Part shown: positions 17,684 to 27,148 of the stretch, piece after piece
How the letters are laid out: each line of letters begins with the position of its first letter
Position numbering within the stretch: the stretch's first letter is position 1
Source of the DNA: Lachnospiraceae bacterium
GTDB taxonomy: Bacteria > Bacillota > Clostridia > Lachnospirales > Lachnospiraceae
DNA: 64,000 nucleotides
Direction: 5' to 3'
Assembly: GCA_017427415.1 (NCBI GenBank)
Contig: JAFRSU010000047.1
Location: forward strand, 62,001 to 126,000
Translations under genes and position numbers: made by a program
Notes under the pieces: model-generated
What the model was told of the DNA's origin: nothing
Database searches by the model: none
Seen by the model: the letters and a program-made list of their open reading frames with translations, nothing else

Positions 17684-17836
17684 CCGTTTCTGTTTATATC
17701 ACCTATAACCATATGTTGCACAGGTTGGACAATCGGGCTCCATAATATTACAAAAGAAAATTGCTCAACCAAAGCTCCGTCAATCTACAATACCCGATCG
17801 TCCAACCGTCCCAATCGTATGATAAAACAGAAACGG
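17684..17836. repeat. 153-bp imperfect palindrome in the importer-esterase gap
   Basis: The outer arms CCGTTTCTGTTT and AAACAGAAACGG and the inner arms GGTTGGACAATCGGG and CCCGATCGTCCAACC pair across a central AT-rich stretch, with weaker pairing between. It occupies the 439-bp gap between the esterase and binding-protein genes; the rest of that gap is AT-rich with the esterase promoter and a terminator. The left side has no coding potential. The right arm doubles as part of the terminator tail. Confidence 0.75.
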
Positions 17837-17852
17837 CCCGAAACCTTCGGGC
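17820..17852 (-). terminator. Terminator of the ABC importer operon
   Basis: GCCCGAA-GGT-TTCGGGC followed by CGTTTCTGTTTTATC on the minus strand, about 55 bp after the binding-protein stop codon. Confidence 0.7.
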
Positions 17853-17908
17853 TCCGGACCGCATCTGTCTCATAAAACATTTAGGAAAAAAGAAGAATTA
17901 CAAACGAA

Positions 17909-19696
17909 TTAAGGAAGCATTGTTGCGCTGCCGTATGCATCTGTCCACTTCTCAAGACGCTCATCAATGATGTCCTGTCCGCCTGCTGCAAGATAATCAG
18001 CCATACCGCTATCCCAAACCTTATCGAAATCAGCCTCAGCTGCTGCTACTGCCTTATCGAAGGTCTGTCTCTGGTAAGAAGTAAGAGTATCACCTACTGT
18101 GGTCTCTGACTCGATAACACCAAGATCGATAGATGTAGGATACTTAGCGTCATTTAATGCTACATTGATAGCATTTACAACATCCTCAGGATCAACGTTT
18201 GCATAACCGTAAGCCATAGACTTGATGGTAAGCTCATCTGATGAAAGACGAAGACCGTTTGTAGTCATGGTAAGGTCGATATTATAACCTGAATTGGGCT
18301 TTGCAGCTGCATGAGCCTCATCGGGGCTCTGAACAAATACAACGCCTTCTGCATTCTTGGTATGTGTAACACCCTCATCACCGATCTGAAGGTATTCTAC
18401 GTTTTTAGCGTCTGAAATGAAATCAAGGTAAAGCATACAAGCAAGGGGTTCCTTATTTGTTGCAGGGAAGAAGATCTTTCTGTCTGATCCTACTGCACTG
18501 TAAAGGTACTTTGTATGGTTTCCGTTAGCATCCTCGAAAGGATCGATTGCTACGAACTTAGCATCGGGTCCTACGATCTTGGAAAGATTGTAGTTAATAC
18601 CGTTCTCGCCATCTCTGAATACTAAATCATAGTTCTGTGTATAAGCACCAACGTAGCCGGCCTTTAAGTAATCATCAAGTGTTGTGTCGCCGCTTCCGTA
18701 AAGTGCAAAATCATTCCAAAGGAGGCCCTGGTTATACCACTTATTAAGTATTCTCACAGCCTCCTTGGTTCCGGGCATTGTGAATCTTCTGTCATCGAAG
18801 CCGTATACATACTGATCCTTATCTGAAAGGTTAGGATCAAGCTTAGACTCGATAAGACCTGCTGCTGTCCAGCCTACATCTTCTGTAACTGCGTAGCAGA
18901 TAAGCTTGTCAGCGTCTGAACCAAGTAATGTAGCTGCATTGTCCTTGAAAGCCTTAAGCATATCCTCGAACTGCTGTGTAGTAGTAGGAGCTGCGATGCC
19001 AAGCTTGTCAAGCCAATCCTTACGTACGAATGTTACGATACGCTCGGTAGCATTTCTCTTTCCTTCGATAGCGATAATTTCGCCTGTCTCAGGGTTCTTA
19101 CGATAGTTAATACCTGCAGAGCCTAACCAATTCCAAAGGTTGGGGAAAAGTCCTTTGTACTCATCTGTAAGGTACTCTGACATATCAAGGATACCGCCCA
19201 TATCAGCGTATGCCTGTACGGTAGGGAAGCTGTATGAATAGCAGATATCGGGTGCATCGTTAGCTGCAAGAAGGTTGTTGATCTGCTCAACCTCTGTCCA
19301 ACGGGGAACAGCTACGAATTCGACCTCAACATTGTACTTCTCAAGCATACCCTTCTTGATGAAATCGGTATACATGTTGTCGTTTGCAGGGGTGCCGCCA
19401 TCACGATCATATACCTCAACTGTGATATGCTTTTTCTCAGGGAACTTTCCATCTACAAGCTGTCCGCCAGTAAGTTCCTTGATCTCGTCCTTGTCCTCGA
19501 TCACTACTACAGGCTCATCTGTAGGTGTGGGCTCGGGAGTAGTCTTTGTTCCATTGTTATCAGCCGGAGTTGTTGTTGCAGGATCCTGGTTCTCAACAGC
19601 TGAAGGAGTAGGTGCGTTTTCGGGCTCGTCTTTTGAACAAGCTGCAAGTGAAAGCACCATACATAAAACAAGTAATAAAGATAAAACTTTTTTCAC
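17909..19696 (-). CDS. Extracellular sugar-binding lipoprotein (LplA/YtcQ type)
   Basis: 595 residues from a GTG start at 19696, chosen because GGAGG lies 7 nt upstream and the protein then opens with a lipoprotein signal (KKVLSLLLVLCMVLSLAAC; lipobox LAAC). A low-complexity linker of P, T and D residues (about 25-70) leads into a type-1 solute-binding domain. The extended length and the YTQNYDLVFRDGENG region are typical of LplA-like binding proteins that deliver oligosaccharides to two-permease importers. It is the last gene of the importer operon, followed by a terminator; no ATPase gene is nearby, so a shared MsmX-type ATPase elsewhere is expected. Confidence 0.88.
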   Translation of the reverse strand: MKKVLSLLLVLCMVLSLAACSKDEPENAPTPSAVENQDPATTTPADNNGTKTTPEPTPTDEPVVVIEDKDEIKELTGGQLVDGKFPEKKHITVEVYDRDGGTPANDNMYTDFIKKGMLEKYNVEVEFVAVPRWTEVEQINNLLAANDAPDICYSYSFPTVQAYADMGGILDMSEYLTDEYKGLFPNLWNWLGSAGINYRKNPETGEIIAIEGKRNATERIVTFVRKDWLDKLGIAAPTTTQQFEDMLKAFKDNAATLLGSDADKLICYAVTEDVGWTAAGLIESKLDPNLSDKDQYVYGFDDRRFTMPGTKEAVRILNKWYNQGLLWNDFALYGSGDTTLDDYLKAGYVGAYTQNYDLVFRDGENGINYNLSKIVGPDAKFVAIDPFEDANGNHTKYLYSAVGSDRKIFFPATNKEPLACMLYLDFISDAKNVEYLQIGDEGVTHTKNAEGVVFVQSPDEAHAAAKPNSGYNIDLTMTTNGLRLSSDELTIKSMAYGYANVDPEDVVNAINVALNDAKYPTSIDLGVIESETTVGDTLTSYQRQTFDKAVAAAEADFDKVWDSGMADYLAAGGQDIIDERLEKWTDAYGSATMLP

Positions 19697-19803
19697 GATA
19701 ATTCCTCCATTATAATGTTTGTGTATTGATAAGACCATCGCAAGCCTTACCTAATGTGTATGAATCAACGGATACACCCCTATATCCGCTTATTCCGTCT
19801 TAA

Positions 19804-19864
19804 AGATTCTTCGCTTCGCTCAGAATGACATATTGTCATCCTGAGGGCGTAGCCCGAAGGATCT
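19804..19864. repeat. Family A palindromic repeat abutting a stop codon
   Basis: GATTCTTCGCTTCGCTCAGA followed by ATGACA and a divergent second half TGTCATCCTGAGG...CGAAGGATCT. It belongs to the same family as copies at 23088, 36119, 58352, 59397 and 63056. Its end overlaps the TAG stop of the LplC-like permease gene. Confidence 0.85.
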
Positions 19865-20732
19865 ATTCTTTCACAGCACCGAGTGTAACTCCGTGTATGA
19901 AGTACTTCTGCAGGAAAGGATATACGATCAATATCGGCACTGTGGAGAACATAACTATGGCCGACTTGATGGTGTCGTTAAGACCGGGCGTGGAGAAGCC
20001 CTCCTGTGCCGAAAGGTCCGACTGGCTCTTTAATATGTTGTAGAGGTAGTACTGGAGCGGATATAAGTCTTCTCTTTTATTATTGATATACATAAGAGCA
20101 TCGGAATATCCGTTCCAACGGCCTACCGCATAAAAAAGGGCAAGAGTTGCGAATACCGGCTTTGAAAGCGGTACATATATCTTTACAAGAATCCTGAAAT
20201 AACTTGCACCGTCTATTTCTGCCGATTCTCTTAAAGATTCGGGTATGCCGTAGAAAAAGCTTCTCATGATGATCATGTTATAAACCGACAGACAGCTCGG
20301 TATGATCAGTACGAGAGGATTGTTCAGCAGTCCCAGGCTCTTCATGAGCAGGTAGTTAGGTATGGTACCTGCATTGAAGAACATTGTTATGGTGATAAGT
20401 ACGTTTATCACTCCTCTTCCGCGAAGCTTCGGGAAGATAAGAGGATAAGCACATATTGCCGTCATTACAAGGGAAACTATAGTACATATGAAGGTAAGGA
20501 ATATCGTCCAGAAGAACGACCTTACATATTTTGCATTGCCGAATACATATTCATATGCCGTTAAATTAAGTCCCTTAGGATAAATTGTTACTTCGTGCTT
20601 GATAAGTGCATCCGTGCTTGAAAGCGATCTCGCTGCTAAGTTCAGCATAGGTACGAGACAGATAATGCCTACCAGCACACAGATTATAACGAATACCCAG
20701 TCTCCGCGTCGGGTTTTAGCTGATTTGATCAT
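19863..20732 (-). CDS. Sugar ABC transporter permease (LplC/YtcP type)
   Basis: 289 residues, six predicted membrane segments, and the inner-membrane ATPase-contact loop ESAEIDGASYFRILVKIYVP (EAA motif variant). The C-terminus GAVKE ends at a stop codon that overlaps a family A repeat. It is the second permease of the LplB-LplC pair, 1 bp from the partner gene, and channels oligosaccharide delivered by the lipoprotein at 17909-19696. Confidence 0.9.
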   Translation of the reverse strand: MIKSAKTRRGDWVFVIICVLVGIICLVPMLNLAARSLSSTDALIKHEVTIYPKGLNLTAYEYVFGNAKYVRSFFWTIFLTFICTIVSLVMTAICAYPLIFPKLRGRGVINVLITITMFFNAGTIPNYLLMKSLGLLNNPLVLIIPSCLSVYNMIIMRSFFYGIPESLRESAEIDGASYFRILVKIYVPLSKPVFATLALFYAVGRWNGYSDALMYINNKREDLYPLQYYLYNILKSQSDLSAQEGFSTPGLNDTIKSAIVMFSTVPILIVYPFLQKYFIHGVTLGAVKE

Positions 20733-20733
20733 T

Positions 20734-21723
20734 TTACCATATTCCCCTTTCGCCGAGTTTTCTAGATATAAAGTTAGCCAACAGCAGGAAGAATACGCCG
20801 ACTACCGACTGGAACAGGCCGACCGCCGTGGTCAGTGAGTATTGGGCCGCAAGCACACCTTTCTTATATACGTAAGTCGAGATAACCTCGGCTGTATTAA
20901 GTACCAAGTTGTTCTGCATAGCGAAAGGTCTGTCGAAACCGCCGCCTAAGATATTACCTAAGTTCATGATAAGAAGAACGACTATGGTAGGCTTGATACC
21001 CGGAAGTGTGATATGCCACATCTTCTTAAATCTTCCGGCTCCGTCTACGGAAGCTGCTTCATACAGTTCCTGATTGATACCGGCTATCGATGCCAAGTAT
21101 ACTATGGAACCCCAGCCGAAGTTCTGCCATACACCTAAGAATATATAAGTAACTACCCAAAGCTTCTCATCTCCCAAGAACGGTATCGGGCTTCCTCCGA
21201 GCTTCTGGATGAGCATGTTGATAAGACCGTCATCAGTAGCAAAGATTCTTAATGATAAGCCGTAGATGATAACCCATGAAAGGAAGTGGGGCATGTATGC
21301 TACTGTCTGTATAACCTTCTTAAAGCGCTTGAATACAAGCTCATTAAGTATAAGTGCAAATATGATGGGTGCCGGGAAACCGACTACCAAGTCAAGTACA
21401 TTCAGTACGACCGTATTTTTCAAAGCCCTTAAGAACTGGTTATCCTGGAATGCCTGCTTAAAATAGAAGAAAACATCCGTTTCTCTCTTTTTATTCTTAG
21501 CCCATTCCATTTCCCATACGGGAGCATTGATCTTGTACTTCTTAAATGCGGTGATGATATACTCCATCGGACCGTATCTGAAGATAATGAAATAAACGAT
21601 AGGTACGAGAAGCAAAAGATAGAGCTGCCAATATCTCTTGATACTGGTCTTCCAGCTCATTCTCGTTTTGACTCTGATGACCTGCCCTTGGTTTGCCTCG
21701 GGCAATTCCTTAGATTTTGCCAT
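20734..21723 (-). CDS. Sugar ABC transporter permease (LplB/YteP type)
   Basis: 329 residues. A hydrophilic N-terminus of about 30 residues precedes six membrane segments; the EAA loop reads LYEAASVDGAGRFKKMWHIT. It is the first gene of the importer operon, starting with an AAGGGG site 7 nt before ATG. A family mate of Bacillus LplB/YteP, it pairs with the permease at 19863. The divergent AraC regulator gene lies upstream. Confidence 0.9.
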   Translation of the reverse strand: MAKSKELPEANQGQVIRVKTRMSWKTSIKRYWQLYLLLLVPIVYFIIFRYGPMEYIITAFKKYKINAPVWEMEWAKNKKRETDVFFYFKQAFQDNQFLRALKNTVVLNVLDLVVGFPAPIIFALILNELVFKRFKKVIQTVAYMPHFLSWVIIYGLSLRIFATDDGLINMLIQKLGGSPIPFLGDEKLWVVTYIFLGVWQNFGWGSIVYLASIAGINQELYEAASVDGAGRFKKMWHITLPGIKPTIVVLLIMNLGNILGGGFDRPFAMQNNLVLNTAEVISTYVYKKGVLAAQYSLTTAVGLFQSVVGVFFLLLANFISRKLGERGIW

Positions 21724-21862
21724 TATTTACCCCTTATTGACATATTGCGCATACTTTTATCTTGAAAAAGATTTTATTCGTAAATTTCATAAATCGATGC
21801 ACAAAACTTCAAAAAAATATTATTTTTTAATAAATCCTCAATTAAGTATTATATAAAAAAAT

Positions 21863-21895
21863 GCGCGAATCGCTATCTATATATTGCGATTACGC
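21863..21895. promoter_or_regulatory. Inverted repeat, candidate operator between importer and AraC genes
   Basis: GCGCGAATCGC and GCGATTACGC form an imperfect inverted repeat with AATCGC/GCGATT cores 12 nt apart. It sits in the 313-bp divergent gap, just upstream of a TATAAT-like sequence reading toward the importer operon (TATAAT on the minus strand near 21851). The rest of the gap is AT-rich. Confidence 0.4.
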
Positions 21896-21944
21896 TTCTT
21901 GTTCATTGCTGATTTTTAAGCAAATGTTACAAAAAAACAGGGGC

Positions 21945-21973
21945 TTTACAAAAATGTTTATATGTGATAAAAT
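21945..21973 (+). promoter_or_regulatory. Sigma-A type promoter for araC-family gene
   Basis: TTTACA, 17-nt spacer, TAAAAT on the plus strand, about 60 nt before the AraC start codon, which has an AAGGAG site. Confidence 0.72.
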
Positions 21974-22036
21974 GAATAGCAATATTTGATAAGCGATAAT
22001 TGGTTTTGAATCATTTTCTAAGGAGTATATACAGAT

Positions 22037-23005
22037 ATGATAGTAGATTCTTTTAACAGGACATATCACAGAGAGGTGGAAGGTGACCGGGAGAAGGTCG
22101 ATTTTGTCAGAGGTTCCAACGTAAGGCTCTGGAAAAACGACGTAACTAGAAGCTTTGAGACGCACTGGCATTCGGCGGTAGAGATAGTATCACCGATCTC
22201 AAACATATATACCATCGGTATCCATAATCAAAAATACGTGCTGCATCCGGGTGAGATCATCGTCATCCCTTCGGGTGAACTGCATGAGACCATCGCTCCT
22301 TCTGAGGGCGAAAGATATATATGTCTGTTCGATCTTGACTGTATCTCAAAGATTAAGAGCTTCTCTTCCATCCTGCCGTTTTTCACTTCCGCTATCATCA
22401 TAAATGAGACTACGGCACCCGAGATACTTAAGCCCTGCCTCGATCTTATCGAGCATATGGCAGAGACATATTTTGCAGAGGAGCCCATGTGGGAGCTCAG
22501 GATGTACTCTGACATACTTAATTTCTTTGCGATCATAGGGCAGAACCGTCTCGACAGCATGATGACCGTACCGTCTAAGGTGGGTAACAAGCAGCACGAG
22601 TATATAGAAAAGTTCAACCAGCTTTTTACCTATATAGATACCCATTATGCGGACGATTTGAGCTTAGAGTTTGCAGCAGATCTTACCGGATACTCTAAGT
22701 ACCATTTTACAAGGCTCTTTAAGCAGTTTTCGAGTACTACATTTTATGACTACTTATGCTTTAAGAGGATAAAAGTGGCCGAGGAGCTTTTGATCAATCC
22801 TTCCTTAAGCATCACCGATGTGGCGATCAGGAGCGGATTCCCGAGTATATCGACCTTTAACAGACTGTTTAAGAAGCTGAAGAACTGCACTCCCTCCGAG
22901 TACAGGGAGCTCCGTGAAAGAAATACCTTCGAAAAGGTGTATGACGTGGCAGAAGGTGAACCCATCACCTACAAGGGGTATGTCAAGCCGGAAGATATTT
23001 TATGA
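22037..23005 (+). CDS. AraC-family transcriptional regulator of the sugar locus
   Basis: 322 residues. An N-terminal cupin-like sensor (about 30-180; HWHSAVEIVSP, HPGEIIVIPSGELHE) is joined to a C-terminal AraC double helix-turn-helix (about 195-295; LSLEFAADLTGYSKYHFTRLF and LSITDVAIRSGFPSISTFNR). It is transcribed away from the LplB-type permease gene, the classic layout for a regulator that activates the divergent transport operon on sensing a sugar. Confidence 0.9.
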   Translation: MIVDSFNRTYHREVEGDREKVDFVRGSNVRLWKNDVTRSFETHWHSAVEIVSPISNIYTIGIHNQKYVLHPGEIIVIPSGELHETIAPSEGERYICLFDLDCISKIKSFSSILPFFTSAIIINETTAPEILKPCLDLIEHMAETYFAEEPMWELRMYSDILNFFAIIGQNRLDSMMTVPSKVGNKQHEYIEKFNQLFTYIDTHYADDLSLEFAADLTGYSKYHFTRLFKQFSSTTFYDYLCFKRIKVAEELLINPSLSITDVAIRSGFPSISTFNRLFKKLKNCTPSEYRELRERNTFEKVYDVAEGEPITYKGYVKPEDIL

Positions 23006-23087
23006 TTAGTTTGTAATTTTTGTCTCTTACAGGGTGGTCTAATAGCTTTATTTAAAAAACGATAATCAGAAAACTTTATATATAAAA

Positions 23088-23147
23088 ATGTCACTCTGAG
23101 TGAAAGTGAAGGATCTATAAGATTCCCTACTTCGTTCAGAATGACAT
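23088..23147. repeat. Family A palindromic repeat between convergent genes
   Basis: ATGTCACTCTGAG...GAAGGATCT and the reverse half ...CTTCGTTCAGAATGACAT form one hairpin followed by T runs on the plus strand. Lying between the convergent araC-type and ilvE genes, it could terminate transcription from both sides. Confidence 0.85.
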
Positions 23148-23173
23148 TTTTTATATCCGTAAATTAAAATCAA

Positions 23174-24199
23174 TTATTTGATCTCGTAGATCCAACCTTC
23201 GGGTGCTTCGATACGGCCCATCTGGATACCGGTAAGGGTATCATACAGCTTCTTGGTGATAGGTCCCATCTCTGTCATACCGGAAGGTAAGCAAATCTCC
23301 TTACCATGGTCAACGATCTTTCCTACAGGTGAGATAACAGCTGCGGTACCGCAAAGACCGCACTCTGCCATATCCTTTACTTCCTCGAAAGGAATAACTC
23401 TCTCTTCTGCTTCAAGTCCTAAGTAATGCTTTGCAACATATACAAGTGAACGACGTGTGATCGAAGGAAGGATGCTGTCTGACTTAGGTGTAACTACCTT
23501 TCCGTCCTTGGTAACGAACAGGAAGTTTGCACCGCCGGTCTCTTCTACATTTGTTCTGGTCTTAGGATCAAGATACATGTTCTCATCATAGCCTTCTGCA
23601 TGAGCGGTAACAATAGCATGTAATGACATAGCATAGTTAAGACCTGCCTTGATGTTACCTGTACCGTTAGGTGCAGCACGGTCGAAATCACTTACCTTGA
23701 TGGTAAGAGGCTTTACGCCGCCCTTAAAGTAAGGTCCTACAGGTGTACCGAAGATTCTGAACTGATACTCGTTAGCGGGCTTAACACCGATAACGGGGTT
23801 GGTTCCGAAAAGTACGGGACGAAGATAAAGTGTAGCTCCTGAGCCGTAAGGCGGAACATAGTCTTCGTTAGCTTTTACTACCTTTTTAACTGCATCTATA
23901 AATCTGTCCTTAGGGAATACGGGGATCTCAAGTCTCTTTGCTGACTGCTCGATTCTTTCTGCATTTAAGTCAGGGCGGAATGTAACAAGTCTTCCATCCT
24001 CTGTCTCATAAGCCTTTAAGCCCTCAAATACTGTCTGTGCATACTGGATAACGCCTGCGCACTCGCTGAGTACTACGTTACCGTCTGTGGTCATCTCGCC
24101 TTCATCCCAGGCACCGTCTTTGTAATTGGAAACATATCTGTAATCGGTCTTGATATATCCGAATCCCAGACTGCCCCAGTCGATATCTTTCTTTGCCAT
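23174..24199 (-). CDS. ilvE: Branched-chain amino acid aminotransferase
   Basis: 341 residues of class-IV PLP aminotransferases, BCAT large form. The PLP lysine is in GTGNIKAGLNYA (about residue 190), and the arginine/tyrosine substrate motifs YLRPVLFG and FRIFGTPVGPY are intact. It transfers the amino group of leucine, isoleucine or valine to 2-oxoglutarate, or the reverse in biosynthesis. It supplies branched-chain 2-oxoacids, possible substrates of the KorABCD enzyme at 2.4-5 kb. No T-box leader was seen upstream. Confidence 0.93.
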   Translation of the reverse strand: MAKKDIDWGSLGFGYIKTDYRYVSNYKDGAWDEGEMTTDGNVVLSECAGVIQYAQTVFEGLKAYETEDGRLVTFRPDLNAERIEQSAKRLEIPVFPKDRFIDAVKKVVKANEDYVPPYGSGATLYLRPVLFGTNPVIGVKPANEYQFRIFGTPVGPYFKGGVKPLTIKVSDFDRAAPNGTGNIKAGLNYAMSLHAIVTAHAEGYDENMYLDPKTRTNVEETGGANFLFVTKDGKVVTPKSDSILPSITRRSLVYVAKHYLGLEAEERVIPFEEVKDMAECGLCGTAAVISPVGKIVDHGKEICLPSGMTEMGPITKKLYDTLTGIQMGRIEAPEGWIYEIK

Positions 24200-24296
24200 A
24201 ATGCATACCTCCGTCTATTAAAATTACCTTTATTTATACCACTTCTTATATTTTTTTTCAAGTTTTTTTTGATGTTGTTCTTTAGGACGAATACTA

Positions 24297-24369
24297 TGTC
24301 AATCACAGGGGACGGTTCTGTGGTTGAAAACAATGTTTTTCAACCGCAGAACCGTCCCCATGATTGATC
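24297..24369. repeat. Family B palindromic repeat (73 bp)
   Basis: Arms read TGTCAATCACAGGGGACGGT onward and end ACCGTCCCCATGATTGATCA, with a short central loop around CAATGTT. It lies 11 bp after the tldE stop codon and upstream of ilvE, so may end transcription of the tld operon. Confidence 0.85.
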
Positions 24370-24380
24370 AGTCTATATTC

Positions 24381-25679
24381 TTACTTTCCTGAAATAGTTA
24401 TTCCATCCACTGCCATAAAAGGTACTACCGAACCGCCGTTACAGCAGAGCTCTTTCGATATGGATCTGATGTTCTTTACTACATCACCTAAATTACCGCT
24501 TATCATTGCTTCGGTTACAGCACACTTGATCTTTCCGTTTTCGATAAGAAAGCTGCTCTTTGCTACACCGGAGAACTCGCCGTTTGCACCGGGGTTGCCG
24601 CCTGAGAATCTGCCTAAGATAAGTCCCTTATCAATGGATGCGAGCATCTCATCAAAGCTCTTGTCACCGGGCTCTATGACAAGGTCAAAGCCGGTGTTCT
24701 TAACTACGGGACGTCCTGTCTTGTTAGCTGCATATAAACTTAACCAATGAGTCTTAAGGACACCCTTATCAATAAGAGTTACAGGTTCAGTAAGGAAGCC
24801 GTTAGATGTAGCACGCTCACCAATGTTGATCCTCTCATCAAACGGATCAAGCCTTACTGTAAGCTTATCACTTGCTACCTGCTCGCCAACCTTGTCAAGC
24901 CACTGGCTGGTACCTTCGATTATTACGCCGTCGTTGATGTAATTACCTAATACAGATGATATAAAGTCTGCTGTACTTGCAGGAGTAAAGATAACCGAAC
25001 CCTCGAATTTCCCTTCTATACTCTCAGGATACAGACTCTTTTCTATATCTCTTAAGCGATCTCTCATGTCACCGAGCTCAATTATCGGAGTATCAAGATT
25101 GATCATGTCAACGCCGGTATAATCCATACCTGTGGTAGCTTTTCCGTCGGTAGCACATATCTCAATCGAGATACCGTAGCTTCCGCCGAAGCCTTCGAAT
25201 TCTGTTCCGTTGGAGTTTCTGGAAAACCAGTTGTAACGGTCGTATGATCCTGTTGATGCGAATACTTTTACCAAAGGATATTCCTTAGCTATTGTTTCAA
25301 GCAGTTCCTTGATCCTCTCTAAGAACTTGTCGATATCAGGTTCAAGTACGCCCTGCTTAAATACATGAGGATCAACCTTGGGTGCTATGTCATGTGCGGG
25401 ATCTTCCTGTGAAGACTCAGCTGAAACAAGTGCATCCTTGGCAAGACCTTTAAGTCCATCTTCTGAGATATCGTTTCCTGATGCAGAACCTGTCTTATTG
25501 TCCTTAAATACTTTTATAGAACCGCTGTTACTGAATACTGTACGAAAAAGCTTAAATTCTCCGTTTTCAAGATTGATCTCTCTTTTTTCTGAGTTTACCA
25601 ATGTATATTTATATTTTGTAATGCCTGTATCCTTGATTATCTTATCAAAGAGGTCACCTTTTTCACGAATATTGGACAT
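24381..25679 (-). CDS. tldE: TldE/PmbA-type subunit of a TldD/TldE metalloprotease
   Basis: 432 residues of the PmbA/TldD family. This member lacks an HExxxH motif, as expected of the non-catalytic TldE partner, and has the conserved C-terminal VIEPGD, GRFSGGNPGANGEFSGVAKSS region. TldD-TldE heterodimers cleave unfolded peptides and mature certain ribosomal peptides. It starts 1 bp after tldD on the same strand, so the two form an operon. Confidence 0.88.
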   Translation of the reverse strand: MSNIREKGDLFDKIIKDTGITKYKYTLVNSEKREINLENGEFKLFRTVFSNSGSIKVFKDNKTGSASGNDISEDGLKGLAKDALVSAESSQEDPAHDIAPKVDPHVFKQGVLEPDIDKFLERIKELLETIAKEYPLVKVFASTGSYDRYNWFSRNSNGTEFEGFGGSYGISIEICATDGKATTGMDYTGVDMINLDTPIIELGDMRDRLRDIEKSLYPESIEGKFEGSVIFTPASTADFISSVLGNYINDGVIIEGTSQWLDKVGEQVASDKLTVRLDPFDERINIGERATSNGFLTEPVTLIDKGVLKTHWLSLYAANKTGRPVVKNTGFDLVIEPGDKSFDEMLASIDKGLILGRFSGGNPGANGEFSGVAKSSFLIENGKIKCAVTEAMISGNLGDVVKNIRSISKELCCNGGSVVPFMAVDGITISGK

Positions 25680-25680
25680 A

Positions 25681-27066
25681 CTATCTACCTCCGATCATTA
25701 TCTTGCAGCGCATGTTGGGACCGCCCATGGATACTGCCATAGGCTGCTTCTTGCCGCAGAAGCCGCTGGATACCCATTCCATCTCGCTTGATACCATATC
25801 TACGGTCTTTAACATATCAAATGCAACACCTGATACTGTGGTATCGAGAAGTGCCTTACCCAGCTTACCGTTCTTGATCTCGTATCCGCAGTTTACGCTG
25901 AACATGAACTCGCCTGTAAGGTCTGCCTGACCGTTACCTGATTCGATAAGATAATATCCGTCCTCTACGGATGCTATCATTTCATCCAGGGTGTTCTTTC
26001 CGGGAAGGATGGCGGTATTTCTCATACGGATGATGGGCTCGTCGGAATATCCCCAGCCACGTGCATTGCCATTGGCTTTCATATTGAACTCTTCCGCAGT
26101 TTCTCTGTCATTCATGTATCCTACTAAGATACCGTCCTTGATGAGTACCGCATCTGTACCGATGGTACCTTCGTCATCAAGGTATACGGGAAGTTCAGCC
26201 TGCTTTCCATTATAGATATTTGCATAATCAACCATGGTTACAAGTTCTGAAGCAACCTGCTTGTTTAATGAAGAACCTGCTACACTGCCGGCTTTTACAA
26301 GGTCAGCCTCTACTGTATGTCCTACAGCCTCATGAGCCAGCATACCGGCCATATTGGGTCCGAGTACTACTGTCTTATATCCTGCCTCGGCATATACGCC
26401 TTCGGTCTTGTCCATAACTCTCTGATAAAGCTGATCGATCTCGGGATAATACTTTTCTAAGTTTCCGAAATGATCATAGAAGCTGCCGTAGCCACCTAAA
26501 GCCTTAAACAGCTCGATAGGTGTTCCGTCCTTTGTCTCGGAGCTGAGTATAACATATATGTAGCATCTGGGGATGACTACATGTCCGTCATGTGCGTCTG
26601 ATGTGTAGATGATCTTATCCTGTGAATCCTCGGTATATACTACCGTCCGGCTCTTAAGATCAGGATATTTCTTTACGATATAATCATCTATAGTCTTACA
26701 TGCTTCGATGATAAGCTTCTGTTCTACATCGATTATCTCTCCGTTAAGTGCTACTTCACCGGTGCCAAGGGATGCGGGAAGCTGTACGTTTCTGTTGCTG
26801 TGCTTGCCTAAGAACATAGCGTTTTCGGTAGCTGCCTTGATAACCATATCTGCAGCTTCGGGTGTATAATCGGCTACAGATGCGAAACCGAAGGTTCCTT
26901 TGTTGTTTACTCTTGCAGATAGTCCTCTTGAAGCACTTCTGGAGTTCTGTACCATGTTGCCTTTAAGGATCACAACTCTGCGGTTTCTGTTTTCGTGAGC
27001 TCTGAGTACGGTCTGTACGCCGTCGGCAAAGAACTCTTTTTTACTTTTAAATAAGTCTTGTATCAT
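25681..27066 (-). CDS. tldD: TldD, catalytic subunit of TldD/TldE metalloprotease
   Basis: 461 residues. The zinc site HEAVGH (H245, E246, H250) lies in the conserved MLAHEAVGHTVEADL segment; downstream GYMNDRETA and MRNTAILPG motifs are typical of TldD. It is co-transcribed with tldE (1-bp spacing). The U32-like gene 82 bp upstream shares direction and may be in the same unit, a linkage that would suit peptide processing but is only positional evidence. Confidence 0.93.
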   Translation of the reverse strand: MIQDLFKSKKEFFADGVQTVLRAHENRNRRVVILKGNMVQNSRSASRGLSARVNNKGTFGFASVADYTPEAADMVIKAATENAMFLGKHSNRNVQLPASLGTGEVALNGEIIDVEQKLIIEACKTIDDYIVKKYPDLKSRTVVYTEDSQDKIIYTSDAHDGHVVIPRCYIYVILSSETKDGTPIELFKALGGYGSFYDHFGNLEKYYPEIDQLYQRVMDKTEGVYAEAGYKTVVLGPNMAGMLAHEAVGHTVEADLVKAGSVAGSSLNKQVASELVTMVDYANIYNGKQAELPVYLDDEGTIGTDAVLIKDGILVGYMNDRETAEEFNMKANGNARGWGYSDEPIIRMRNTAILPGKNTLDEMIASVEDGYYLIESGNGQADLTGEFMFSVNCGYEIKNGKLGKALLDTTVSGVAFDMLKTVDMVSSEMEWVSSGFCGKKQPMAVSMGGPNMRCKIMIGGR

Positions 27067-27148
27067 AGATATTCCTTTCTGTAATCTTACTGCTTCTAAA
27101 TCATCAGATATTATTTACAATCCGTTTTTATGGCATTAACACTATAAA

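Noticed and set aside
24200..24297. T-box or other leader for ilvE (also examined upstream of aroF and metA)
   Set aside because: No T-box core (GGTGGNACCGCG-like), specifier loop or SAM-box pattern was found in these gaps.
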